A stretch of 64,000 nucleotides of DNA from Diplodia intermedia (Eukaryota; Ascomycota; Dothideomycetes; Botryosphaeriales; Botryosphaeriaceae). The stretch spans positions 328,548 to 392,547 of the forward strand of contig JAKEKT010000025.1 of assembly GCA_021495925.1 (NCBI GenBank), in the 5' to 3' direction. Shown piece by piece: positions 1 through 8,715 of this stretch (positions are counted from its first letter, which is position 1; the number at the start of each line of letters is the position of its first letter). Both the position numbers and the translations under genes were made by a program. The notes beneath the pieces are model-generated. The model saw nothing but the letters and a program-made list of their open reading frames with translations, was not told the origin of the DNA and did not search any database.

Positions 1-232
1 AAATGTGTTTCGTTATTCTTTTCTGTTCAAAGCGTCGTGCCGTCCACGCATCAGCTGTGCCCGAAGGAAGTGCAGGGGTAGAATTCACTCACGCACTATT
101 CATTGAATCGATAGTTTTCCGCGGTTGAACAACATCTAAGGGGTAGGTGCATGGTGTTGCTAACGCAAAAACGCAAATCAACTCACATAGCCGGAGCACG
201 AACAAGCTATGTCTACCTGACATTCATTCACG

Positions 233-2443
233 CTATTGAGCGGGAGAGGCAAAGCACTCTTCCACACGACTCCGAGCCCAGAAGTATCCCCGTGATGCCT
301 GCTCGGCCTGAGACCGGTCAGTGCAAAGATACTCCACCGCTTCCGATAGATTAGTCTTCTCCCTCTCAGCTATACTTTCAAGTCTCTCCTGGCTTTCCCG
401 AGCGAGCAACCCAAGGCCAGCCACGGCTTCGTGCATGTCGACAAACGCCCGAGCCATTCCAATCAGCAACGCGCCATAGGAGATGGGCCTGAGCGCCAGA
501 TGCAGCATCTGGACCGCGGCCTCGTGGGGCCACATATCCAGCACCTCCTTGAGCGACCGAGGAGGCCGCGCCGCACCACCATCCAGCTTCGAGCACATCT
601 CGAGCCCCAGCTCGACGATGCCCATCCGGCTCGGCGTCGCGCGCAACTCGTCCATGCCGGCCACGCCGCCGCCGCCGCCGTCTCCAAATCCCAACTGCGC
701 TCGCACGCACCGCAGCACCGCCGCCGCCAGCGCCGTCGTCGTCCGCGCCGGCACGGCAAGGAACGCCTCGAGCAGCGCCGTGTGCGCGAACCACAGCGGC
801 ATCAGCACGGCCACGCGGGGGCGCGCCCCCGGAGCAAGGCGGAAAGGAGCGCAGTCGCGCATGTCGTGCGACGACGATGCAGCGGGCAGCGGCAGCCCAA
901 CATCAAGCTCTGGATGAAGCCTCCACTGATCAGCGAAGACGGGATAATCCGCCGTGACGTCTTCTCCGGCGCCATCCGAGATCGCTTCCCTCCCCGTGAA
1001 GCGGTAGTAGCACGCAGCGGGAGCCAAAGACTCGATCCACGCCCTCACGACGTCCGTCTCGCGCCGGGTGAAGGCGCCGAACATCTTGCCGCCCCAACGC
1101 AGCTCCCTCAGCAGCGGGCTGGCGCCGGGGTCGCCGCGCCGCACCCACGCCGCGGACCCGGCCAGGGCGTCCAGGAAGCCGCGCTGTCGATCCACCGCCG
1201 CCGCGCCGCCGTCGTCCAGCCAGCGGGCCGGGTCGTCGTCCAGCCACTCGGCCAGCCGGCGCGGGCCGACGCGCGCCTGGCTGGCGCCGTGCGTGCCGTG
1301 CTGCAGCGCGCGCGCCTTGGCCCGCACGATGCGCAGCAGCTCTTCCTCGACGGGGGAGCGCGGGATGGGCTCGTCGTCGTCGTTGGCGGGCAAGTGACGG
1401 TCGGCCAGGTGCTCCGAGAGGACGAAGCCGGCCTGGACGCGCCGCCACGCCGCCTGCGCGGCAGCAGGCCCGGAGTCGGCGCGCACGTGGTCGAGGTAGC
1501 CGGCGACGACGTGCTGGGCCATGGCGGCGTGGCCGGAGGCGGCGTTGTCGATGCAGAGGTGCAGCAGGAAGTAGCGGGCGTCGAGGCGCAGCTCGCGCAG
1601 CTCGCGCGCCGCCCGCAGCGTCTCCAGCGTCGCCTCCTCGAAGTGCAGCGAGAAGCCCAGCGCCTCGGGCAGGAACGCGTGCGCGAAGAGCGACACCAGC
1701 AGCTGGCCCACGGCCGCCCGCCACACCTCGACCGGTACTGCCGAGCACGACTCGACAAAGTCGGCGCTGTGCGGCGCCGGCAGCGCGATGCCGACTTGCT
1801 CGAGCAGCTGCCGGTAGACGCGCACGTGGTTCTGCTCCGGCGCCCCGTCGCCCAGCTCCTCGGACAGCACCAGCCACGAGGCCGTCGTGAAGGGCCGCAG
1901 CGCGAAGGGCGTCGTCGCCCGCTGCACGTGGCCCAGCCACGCCCCGTCGACCAGCCGCAGCGGCGCCTGGCGCGCCAGCCACTGCCGCGCCGCGTCCGCC
2001 GTTGCGACGAGCTCGCGCGGCCCGCCCCGCGCGCGCCGGGCGAGGTACGCGGCCCACTGCTGCGAGGTGGCGGCCCGGCGGCGCTGCAGGAATGATTCGA
2101 GCTGGGGGGCGGCGTAGGTGTCGAGGGCGAGGATGCTGCTGGGCTCTTGGTGGCGCTTCTGAGCTTCTTCTAGCGTGCGGGATAGGAGGGAGAGTAGTAG
2201 GGCTTTGGCTTCTGGTAGGATGTCTGGGTTGTGCTCGAGGTTGTGGAGCTTGAAGTACATGTCTTGAAGAGCCGTTGAACTCGTGCCGCATGCCGTGCTG
2301 TTCTGCGAGAGGCGCCGAGGCTCCTGCCGTTTGTGCCTGACCGCGAGCCGGATCGAGATGACGCCGAGTAAGGAAACAGCCGTGGCAAGGGCCAGGGACA
2401 GCCACGGCTGGGGGAACCGAGAGATGCAAGAATCGAGGTCCAT
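233..2443 (-). CDS. Membrane-anchored haem-oxygenase-like (HDO/iron-containing redox enzyme) protein, 736 aa, single exon
   Basis: One uninterrupted reading frame from an ATG at 2443. Residues about 12-32 form a hydrophobic segment followed by RHKRQ, which fits an N-terminal anchor. The region around residues 150-310 resembles the haem-oxygenase-like diiron oxidase family (Pfam Haem_oxygenas_2 / iron-containing redox enzyme). It has a conserved-looking stretch with SEELGDG then QNHVRVYR near residues 194-210, and a second helix with LDARYF and CIDNAASGHAAMA near 285-308. These supply the Glu, His and Asp residues expected of a metal site. Members of this superfamily oxidise amino-acid or fatty-acid-derived substrates with a non-haem iron pair; the substrate here is unknown. 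The C-terminal third has no domain I recognise. The assignment rests on remembered motifs. Strong GC bias creates long open shadow frames on the other strand. Confidence 0.72.
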   Translation of the reverse strand: MDLDSCISRFPQPWLSLALATAVSLLGVISIRLAVRHKRQEPRRLSQNSTACGTSSTALQDMYFKLHNLEHNPDILPEAKALLLSLLSRTLEEAQKRHQEPSSILALDTYAAPQLESFLQRRRAATSQQWAAYLARRARGGPRELVATADAARQWLARQAPLRLVDGAWLGHVQRATTPFALRPFTTASWLVLSEELGDGAPEQNHVRVYRQLLEQVGIALPAPHSADFVESCSAVPVEVWRAAVGQLLVSLFAHAFLPEALGFSLHFEEATLETLRAARELRELRLDARYFLLHLCIDNAASGHAAMAQHVVAGYLDHVRADSGPAAAQAAWRRVQAGFVLSEHLADRHLPANDDDEPIPRSPVEEELLRIVRAKARALQHGTHGASQARVGPRRLAEWLDDDPARWLDDGGAAAVDRQRGFLDALAGSAAWVRRGDPGASPLLRELRWGGKMFGAFTRRETDVVRAWIESLAPAACYYRFTGREAISDGAGEDVTADYPVFADQWRLHPELDVGLPLPAASSSHDMRDCAPFRLAPGARPRVAVLMPLWFAHTALLEAFLAVPARTTTALAAAVLRCVRAQLGFGDGGGGGVAGMDELRATPSRMGIVELGLEMCSKLDGGAARPPRSLKEVLDMWPHEAAVQMLHLALRPISYGALLIGMARAFVDMHEAVAGLGLLARESQERLESIAEREKTNLSEAVEYLCTDRSQAEQASRGYFWARSRVEECFASPAQ

Positions 2444-2672
2444 GGCGTGATCCGGTCGAGCGAACTACTACCAGATCCTGCTTTATACCGACCCGTGATA
2501 CAATCACCATCGTCACTACTGCAGACATGGCCGGGCACGGTTCTTGCCCAAAACGGATATTTTGGCTGGCTGCTGACCGAGTGACTCCGAGGAACGATGA
2601 CTCATTGCTGACAGCCTCCCCATCGATAAGCGTGTCGTTTGTTGTTCCACCGTCCCGCGTCAAACATTCACC

Positions 2673-3627
2673 ATGGCGTGTCTGCTCACGTCCAGTCAGC
2701 TGGCTCAGTACCTCACGTACATCGATTTGCCTCCGAAATTCCGGGCTACGTCGTCTCCAGACCTCAGTCTTGAGTTTCTGGAGGCCTTGCACGCTCATCA
2801 CATCTGTGCCATACCCTACGAAAACCTCGGTCTTCACTATGCCAGGGACCCCACAATCTCCCTCGATGTACAGCATCTGTTCCGCAAGTTCACCAACAAC
2901 GGTCGCGGTGGCTACTGCATGGAGAACAGCATCTTCTTCAACCACGTCTTGCGCGCTCTCGGCTTTCGCGCTTTCCTAACTGGAGCGCGCATCCGGCATC
3001 GCGTCGACGGCGTTCCCCAGGGTGAATACTCGGGTTGGTGAGTGTCATGCTATCTGTAGGCCGGATTGCTGCTGACGGTAGCCCAGGGTGCACGTCGTTA
3101 ACATAGTCACGCTTTCCGACGACAGCAGATACATGATGGATGTCGGGTTCGGTGGCGACGGCGCTACGAAACCCCTGCCCCTGCTCCCAGGCGTCATCAC
3201 ACCGAACATCGGACCACAGGAGCTGCGCCTCCAGCACGAGAAGATCCCGAACGTGACGCAGGAGCTGTGGGTCTACCAGTACCGCAATGGAACCGACCGC
3301 CCCTGGAACTCGTTTTACTGCTTTTCCGAAACCGAGTTCATCCACAATGACTTCGAAGTCATGAACTTCTACACCAGCAAGCACCCAGAGAGCTTCCAGA
3401 CCTTTACGGTGCTCGTCGTCAAGTTCCTGCGCGAGGGCAGCCACGTGTACGGAAAGCTGATGCTTGTCAATGGCGACGTGAAGCAGAATCTGGGAGGCAA
3501 GACAAGCTTGGTTCGCTCCTGTACGACTGAAGCCGACAGAGTCGAGGCGTTGCGGGATGTGTTTGGGATCACTTTGATCGACGAGGAAGCTCAAAGCGTG
3601 AAGGGTCGACCTGGAGAGCTGCAGTGA
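2673..3627 (+). CDS. Arylamine N-acetyltransferase (NAT), 301 aa, two exons
   Basis: Exons 2673-3037 and 3087-3627, with a 49-nt GTGAGT...CAG intron that splits the Trp codon in GEYSGWVHV. The catalytic Cys-His-Asp triad of NATs is complete: Cys82 in RGGYCMEN, His124 in WVHVVNIV and Asp140 in MMDVGFGG. The N-terminal helical bundle includes the IPYENLGLH motif. Length is normal for the family (about 270-330 aa). The enzyme moves acetyl (in some fungi malonyl) from CoA to arylamines or aryl-hydrazines. Fungal homologues detoxify plant benzoxazolinones and anilines in the cytosol; the acyl donor and substrate here cannot be read from sequence. It starts about 230 bp from the divergent HDO gene, so the two could share a promoter region. 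Confidence 0.93.
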
Positions 3628-3879
3628 CCGACTCCAAATGGAATGTGTCCTGCAGGTGGGTTCCGAGGGCATGGCTGACACATAGATGCTGACGGCTTGG
3701 CTGACACACAGATGCTGATGGCTTGGTTTAAGTACGCATGCAATGCTGACATAGCTCGAGCTAGCAGTACTTCTTCAACACTTTTATCTAACTCATTGAC
3801 CTACGGAGCACTCATTGAATCAAACTGAACTGAACTCATTCTTTCTCTCTCGTTTCCAATCAAGACTGTCGCCGCCATC

Positions 3880-4734
3880 ATGATTCCCGACCCCTCATCC
3901 GCCGCCACCCCCACAGACGCGCTCGTAAACTGCATGTACCCCCTAGCCCCGACAGCACACAAGCGCGACCGGCCACTCGAAGTCCTCGCCCTCGGCCTCT
4001 CCCGGTCGGGGACGGAGTCGCTCAAGCGCGCGCTGGAGACGCTCGGGTACCAACGGTGCCACCACGGGTCTGAGCCCAACAAGCGCGGCAGCAACGAATG
4101 GGTGGTGTGGTACCGGCTGGCGCGGGCCAAATGGCACGCCGAAGGCACGCTCGAGCGGGGCGACTTCGACCTCGTGCTGGGCGACTGCGCGGCCATCACC
4201 GGGCTCCTCGGCGCCGCCTTCGCCGCCGAGCTGGTCGCGGCGTACCCCGAGGCCCGGGTCGTCGTCAACTCGCGGCCCGTCGACGCGTGGTACGACAGCA
4301 ACATGCGCTCCATGGTGCCCATCGGCCGCAGCTGGGCCGAGCGCGCGCGCGCCGTCTTCGAGACCCGCACGTTCTGGTACCATCGCGCCTTCTGGCACGA
4401 GATCTGGCACCACTTTTACGACGGCAGCTTCGAGAGCAACGCGCGCCAAAAGTACGCCGAGCATTACGACAGGGTGCGCCGCCTCGTGCCCGAGGATCGC
4501 AGGCTGGAGTGGCAGGTGACGGATGGCTGGGGCCCGTTGTGCCGGTTCCTCGGCAAGCCCGTGCCTGACGTCCCCTTCCCGCGGGGGAACACGCCCGGGG
4601 AGATGAGTGCGATGAGGGAGGAGATGCATGCGCCCATGAAGAGGAGGGCGGCTCGGAACATGTCCATCACACTGGGCGCCATCGTCGCCTTCACGGCGTT
4701 TCTGTACACGACTCTAGCTGCGAGGCCTTTTTGA
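3880..4734 (+). CDS. Sulfotransferase-family (Sulfotransfer_4-like) P-loop protein with C-terminal membrane helix, 284 aa
   Basis: Single exon from ATG 3880, the first ATG after a CT-rich leader, in the context CCGCCATC. LGLSRSGTESLKRALETLGY (residues about 38-57) is the 5'-phosphosulfate/P-loop-like motif of the fungal Sulfotransfer_4 family. RVVVNSRPVDAWYDSN (about 127-142) matches the second conserved strand-turn, where family members carry a 3'-phosphate-binding Arg and Ser. Residues about 257-277 form a hydrophobic helix at the extreme C-terminus after KRRAARN, suggesting a tail anchor. Members are abundant in fungi and few have a proven activity; PAPS-dependent sulfation is an inference from the fold. 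It lies in tandem with the NAT gene. Confidence 0.8.
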   Translation: MIPDPSSAATPTDALVNCMYPLAPTAHKRDRPLEVLALGLSRSGTESLKRALETLGYQRCHHGSEPNKRGSNEWVVWYRLARAKWHAEGTLERGDFDLVLGDCAAITGLLGAAFAAELVAAYPEARVVVNSRPVDAWYDSNMRSMVPIGRSWAERARAVFETRTFWYHRAFWHEIWHHFYDGSFESNARQKYAEHYDRVRRLVPEDRRLEWQVTDGWGPLCRFLGKPVPDVPFPRGNTPGEMSAMREEMHAPMKRRAARNMSITLGAIVAFTAFLYTTLAARPF

Positions 4735-4906
4735 TAGCATTGCAACCTGGAATCCCAGAAGTCATTGGTCCAGCGATTTCTCAGCTATCGAATGCCCACG
4801 TCCTTTACCATGGCTGAGCATAGACCAGATTGTAGATTCCGGGGTTAAGGGAATCACGGGGGCCTGCTTGGAGACAGTTGTTTATTCGGCTCCTCATCAT
4901 GCCTCG

Positions 4907-5257
4907 TCACTTTTGCTCAGCAACCTCTTCTTGTAAAATAGAAGTCAGCAGAACGAGAAATTCGCTCAAGCATCGATTCCAACAGCCGTACACCTCGACG
5001 ACCACCAGCGCCGTCGTCGTCGTCTCCCCAACAACACTCGTGACCATCCCGAACAGCTTCCTCTCCTCCGCCATCCCCTCTGCTTCCCCTTCGACGACAC
5101 TCACCGCCGTCCGCAGCCGCACGCTCATCAAACACGCGCACTCGGCATTACACAGCGCATGCACGACGCTCCAGTCCCGCGCGTGCGAGCGCGCCACGAA
5201 CGCGACGCCGGCGCGGACAAGGATGTCCAGCGCGTGGACGCACTGCAGGACGGGCAT
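4907..5257 (-). CDS. Doubtful small ORF, 116 aa
   Basis: An ATG-initiated frame on the minus strand encoding a fairly hydrophobic, Val/Ala/Cys-containing protein (ALDILVRAGVAFVARSH near the start, EYGCW-like segment late). Composition looks protein-like rather than like a GC shadow, but there is no domain I recognise, no signal peptide, and no upstream exon that joins in phase. It could be the last exon of a decayed gene whose earlier part lies in the frame at 5258-5463. Treat as unproven. Confidence 0.2.
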   Translation of the reverse strand: MPVLQCVHALDILVRAGVAFVARSHARDWSVVHALCNAECACLMSVRLRTAVSVVEGEAEGMAEERKLFGMVTSVVGETTTTALVVVEVYGCWNRCLSEFLVLLTSILQEEVAEQK

Positions 5258-5689
5258 CGAGGATTGTTGAGGCTATCACTCCCCCAAAGCCAATCGAGGC
5301 CGTCAATGTCGGTAAAGAGTTGTCCATCCACCGGCACATGAGATGCCAAGGATAGGTCACCGAGGTAAGAGTGAGTATCAGCCGACAACGTCAACCCTCG
5401 AGTTGCGTCGGCTTCAACACCGTCCAAAGTGCTGTGGTTCGTTTCTCCTACCTGGAATTCCAAGGATCCTGGATTGGAATCCCTTAGAACCTAATCAAAA
5501 CCTGAAGTCATGGACGTTGCATCCTGAACCCCCTTCGGGGACGGCAGGTGGATTCGAGGTTCACCTGAAGAAGGGCTGCCGGCTGGCTGTGGCTCTAGGT
5601 GGTGCGTACCACTTCTTTCCTACCTGGCGAAACTTCCTGAGCGAAGCGTGCAACACGTCGGTACGACAAGTAACAAAACGAGTAGCCTA

Positions 5690-6060
5690 TGGAGATTATT
5701 AGCTTACTATAGTAATCTACAGGCTATCTATTTATCATTAAGCCTCCCTAGACGGTGCAAACAGTTGCGAAGAGGCCCGTTGCTTACGGCGGATGATTTC
5801 GCAGAGAGGTATCCGCATAATGATATTTTTTCGGTCTGACTAGAGATTAGAGGAGAGAAAGAGAGAAAGAGCTTGCCTAACACTAAATAAGTTATAGTTA
5901 TGAGCTTAAGTAGTTGCCGTTTACCAACAGATCTGCCCGCCAGCCGGAACCAAAACTTTTACTCCAAATCCATCAGGTTTAAAAAAAAAATTTCGACAGA
6001 CCGAAATGTTAAAATGCTTTAGTGAAAGCCACCAAAACACAGAAATCCATCTAATATAGC
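5690..6060. repeat. AT-rich block, possibly a RIP-decayed element remnant
   Basis: TA-dinucleotide-rich sequence (for example the TATAGTAATCTA and TTATAGTTATGAG patches) inside an otherwise GC-rich region, flanked on the left by short conceptual peptides with no family match. CpG-poor, TpA-rich islands are the usual footprint of repeat-induced point mutation in Pezizomycotina. No terminal repeats or recognisable transposase fragment remain. Confidence 0.3.
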
Positions 6061-6182
6061 TCCTAGAGCAGCAATCACTCAAAAGCCGCGATCAAGAGAG
6101 AGAATCCAACAGCCGGCAACACCACCAACCAACAGCACGTCCTCAACCGCCCTCTTTCCCCCCATCACCTTCTCCATCTCCG

Positions 6183-7060
6183 TCACCGTCCCGACGGAAG
6201 ATCCGGCTGCTGCGCAGGATCCGAAGACATCTCGGCGAAGTAAGAGTCGTCCCGTTGCCTGACGGGCGGCGTGTTGCTGTCGCCGTCGACCTCGGCTATG
6301 GCGATGGGGTGCAGCTCCTGCCGTCCATGCTGGCCGCCGCCGCCGCCGTAGTACTCCGGGAGGTTATCGTCATGCAACGGTCCGACGGATCCCTGGGCCG
6401 CTTTCGTCTCCCGTTCGGCTCCTCGCCGGCGGCGTCGGATGCAGAGGGCGAACCACGCGGCCGCCGCGAGACCGGACAGGGCCGTGCCGATGACGATGCC
6501 CACGCCGATGCTTGCGCCGGTGCTGAGGGCTTGCTTGTTGCTGCTATCGCCTAGAGCCGCGGTGGGCACGGTCGTGGCGGTGGACGCAGAGCATATCGTC
6601 TCTACCGCGTCACTGGGCTGCCATGTTTTTGCTGGAGTTGCGTTGACGTTGGACACATTGATCCCGCCGCTGTTGAACGAATTACTTTCCCTGTTCTGCG
6701 GCTTCAGTCTCCAGTGGCAGGGGCTTGTCCACGAGGCGTTGACGACGGTCAACATGTGACCGTTGCCTCCTAATCCGTAGATTTCATCAACTAGGACGGT
6801 CTATCGGTTAGAAAACGAGGGAGGGAGAAAAGCAACAGTAGAAAGTTAGAGCTACTCATAACACCGGTTGGGCCGCCACAGAACAGCTGGAGGACGGCTT
6901 GGTCCAAGTCGGAGAACCAGGTGACGTTGACTTTGTCGTTAACGTGTACAGTGGGGAAGGAGCCATGGATGAGGGGGAAGGAAAAGTAGAATGAATTCTC
7001 TTCCGCAAGGACGGATAATACACCACCGACGAGGAGAGTTCGGATAAGCTGAAGTAGCAT
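6183..7060 (-). CDS. Secreted single-pass cell-surface protein with Asp/Glu-rich cytoplasmic tail, 270 aa, two exons
   Basis: Exon 1 is 7060-6856 and exon 2 is 6790-6183; the 65-nt intron uses GTAGCT...CCTAG (an alternative donor six bases upstream also keeps frame). Residues 1-19 are a signal peptide (LLQLIRTLLVGGVLSVLAEE). The ectodomain contains VNDKVNVTWFSD, LQLFCGG and HWRLKP, the pattern of small fungal wall-associated ectodomains, with several N-glycosylation sites. A transmembrane helix (GASIGVGIVIGTALSGLAAAAWFALCI) is followed by RRRRRGAERE and a tail ending near PDLPSGR. This architecture is common in Pezizomycotina and resembles wall-stress sensors, but there is no WSC or Cys-rich domain, so function is unassigned. 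Confidence 0.78.
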
Positions 7061-8715
7061 GTTATAAGACTGTGGAATATAGATCTGAAGAATAAAGTCA
7101 AGGCGCTGGAACCGGGACCACTGGTTTGGGTGTCTAGCTAGCTATATATGTCTACTCTATGCGTCTATTCTAGGCTACACTAGGGTAGCACGCCCGTTGC
7201 TTATCGCGAAGCATGCAGAGCCTTGGGACAGGGATTGACTTCGCCCACCTGTCGCCCGGTTACTATTACATGGAGAAACAATTCCGTGCTGAGTAATAAA
7301 TGCACTGCCGACATGCCATACTGGGTCGTGGCGCACGCCTCATTCTCAGCCTTACTACCTTGCTTATCAAACATCAGTGGGCAGCCAATAATCCACGAGG
7401 GAATGGCAAGATATTGGTTTTTTGATATAGCGACAAGGCTGCGTTAGAGCTCGCGAGGCAACCAACCGTCTATTCGGCCCCTAGTCCTACCGTTTTAAGT
7501 AAGATGCTCGCGCGGCTGCATATAATCCTGCAGAACAGAGGGACGGGGACAACCCAACGCGCTGCTGCCTACTGCTCCTCTGCCATTTTTGGACGGTGGC
7601 GCATGCGCGCTTACTCGTGAATGCTTGTTGTAATCCTACATGAACGTTAATCATGTGCTGGCTGCACCGGTGCACGAAGGAGCAGCCCGCAGACTGATTT
7701 CAGCGCGAGCCTCCAAATGAGAGTTTTTACGGAAACGACGCACCGAGTATCGGGGCCCGCCGCTGGGGCAGCGCGGGATTTTCTCGAGCGTGAGCAGGCG
7801 CATGCGCTCCGGACGGGTTCAGTTGTATGCGCTGGCCTTGCAGCCTTGCGGGACTTAAGCAAAGGCCAGTAGCATCCGGGGCCAGCACGGACACTGCCAC
7901 ATGCACGCAGGATGCGCCGTAAATCCCCAGTTTGAAAGAGGTGCTGATATCCATACGCTTGCAAGTCAGCCTCGTCTCTGTCGGTAAAGAATTTGGTCGA
8001 TCCACACCACAGAGGATTCGGACATGACGTCTTCGCTTACGCCGAGGAAGTTACTAGGTATGTCTTCATGCATCATCCTCCCTTGGTCATACCGATCAGA
8101 TGATTGTCTCGAGCTCTTTCGAGAAGGGCTTCAAGAGCATGCATTGTGATCGTGGAGATGCGTTGGGGTAACAATACGTCCAAAGTCTGGAGAGAAGATA
8201 TCAAATCACATCCATCACCCAGCCCTTATCGACATACAAAAGCGATGCCCACAGAACAAAAAACCCGAGCAAAAATCTCGCACGAAAAGCTACACATGGA
8301 GAAACCAACAGACGACCCAATCATTACAAATTCATACCTTATTCTCAATTCTCAGTGAAAAAAAAAGAAGCCAAGAAAAAGCAAAACCTATACTTTCATC
8401 GAAAGGGCTATCGTACAATCAATCAATCCATCAATCAATCAATCCCCATGTTCATCCCATCCATACGTCGCAATTACAGAGTCCCCAACCCCAACCCCCC
8501 TCTTCCCCTCTCTCCTCTCCTCTCCCCAATATTCCAATTCAACTCGAGTAGTAGTAGCAGCAGCAGTAGTAGTAGTAGCATTCCCGTCCCTCCCATCTGA
8601 TCATTTCCATTTCCATTCGTCTGCCGGTCCGTACATCCATCCACCAAAGCGAAAAACAAAAAAAAACCAAAAAACAAAAAACAAAAAAATAAAAAAATAA
8701 AAAAAAACTAAGAAA
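7061..8715. other. Intergenic: promoter of the surface protein and 3' flank of SEC16
   Basis: About 1.65 kb with no supportable gene; the open frames are short and compositionally random. The right part has a CAATCAATCC-type tetranucleotide tract (about 8416-8446), an AGT/AGC trinucleotide tract (8545-8580) and A-rich sequence (8650-8710) just beyond the SEC16 stop, consistent with a 3' UTR. Confidence 0.6.

Larger units (their letters stand above)
4735..6182. other. Convergent gene-poor interval (sulfotransferase 3' end / surface protein 3' end)
   Basis: About 1.45 kb without a convincing gene. It holds one weak minus-strand ORF (4907-5257, listed separately) and an AT-rich block (5690-6060) that stands out from the GC-rich surroundings. 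No tRNA, terminal inverted repeats or poly(A)-signal array could be recognised. Confidence 0.5.

Noticed and set aside
431..2095. 554-codon open frame on the plus strand opposite the HDO gene
   Set aside because: Arg/Gln/Pro/His-dominated translation typical of a GC-rich antisense shadow; the minus-strand frame has motifs and a membrane helix.
930..2945. 671-codon minus-strand frame overlapping the HDO and NAT genes
   Set aside because: Becomes Ala/Arg low-complexity inside the HDO gene and runs antisense to the NAT first exon, whose catalytic motifs are convincing.
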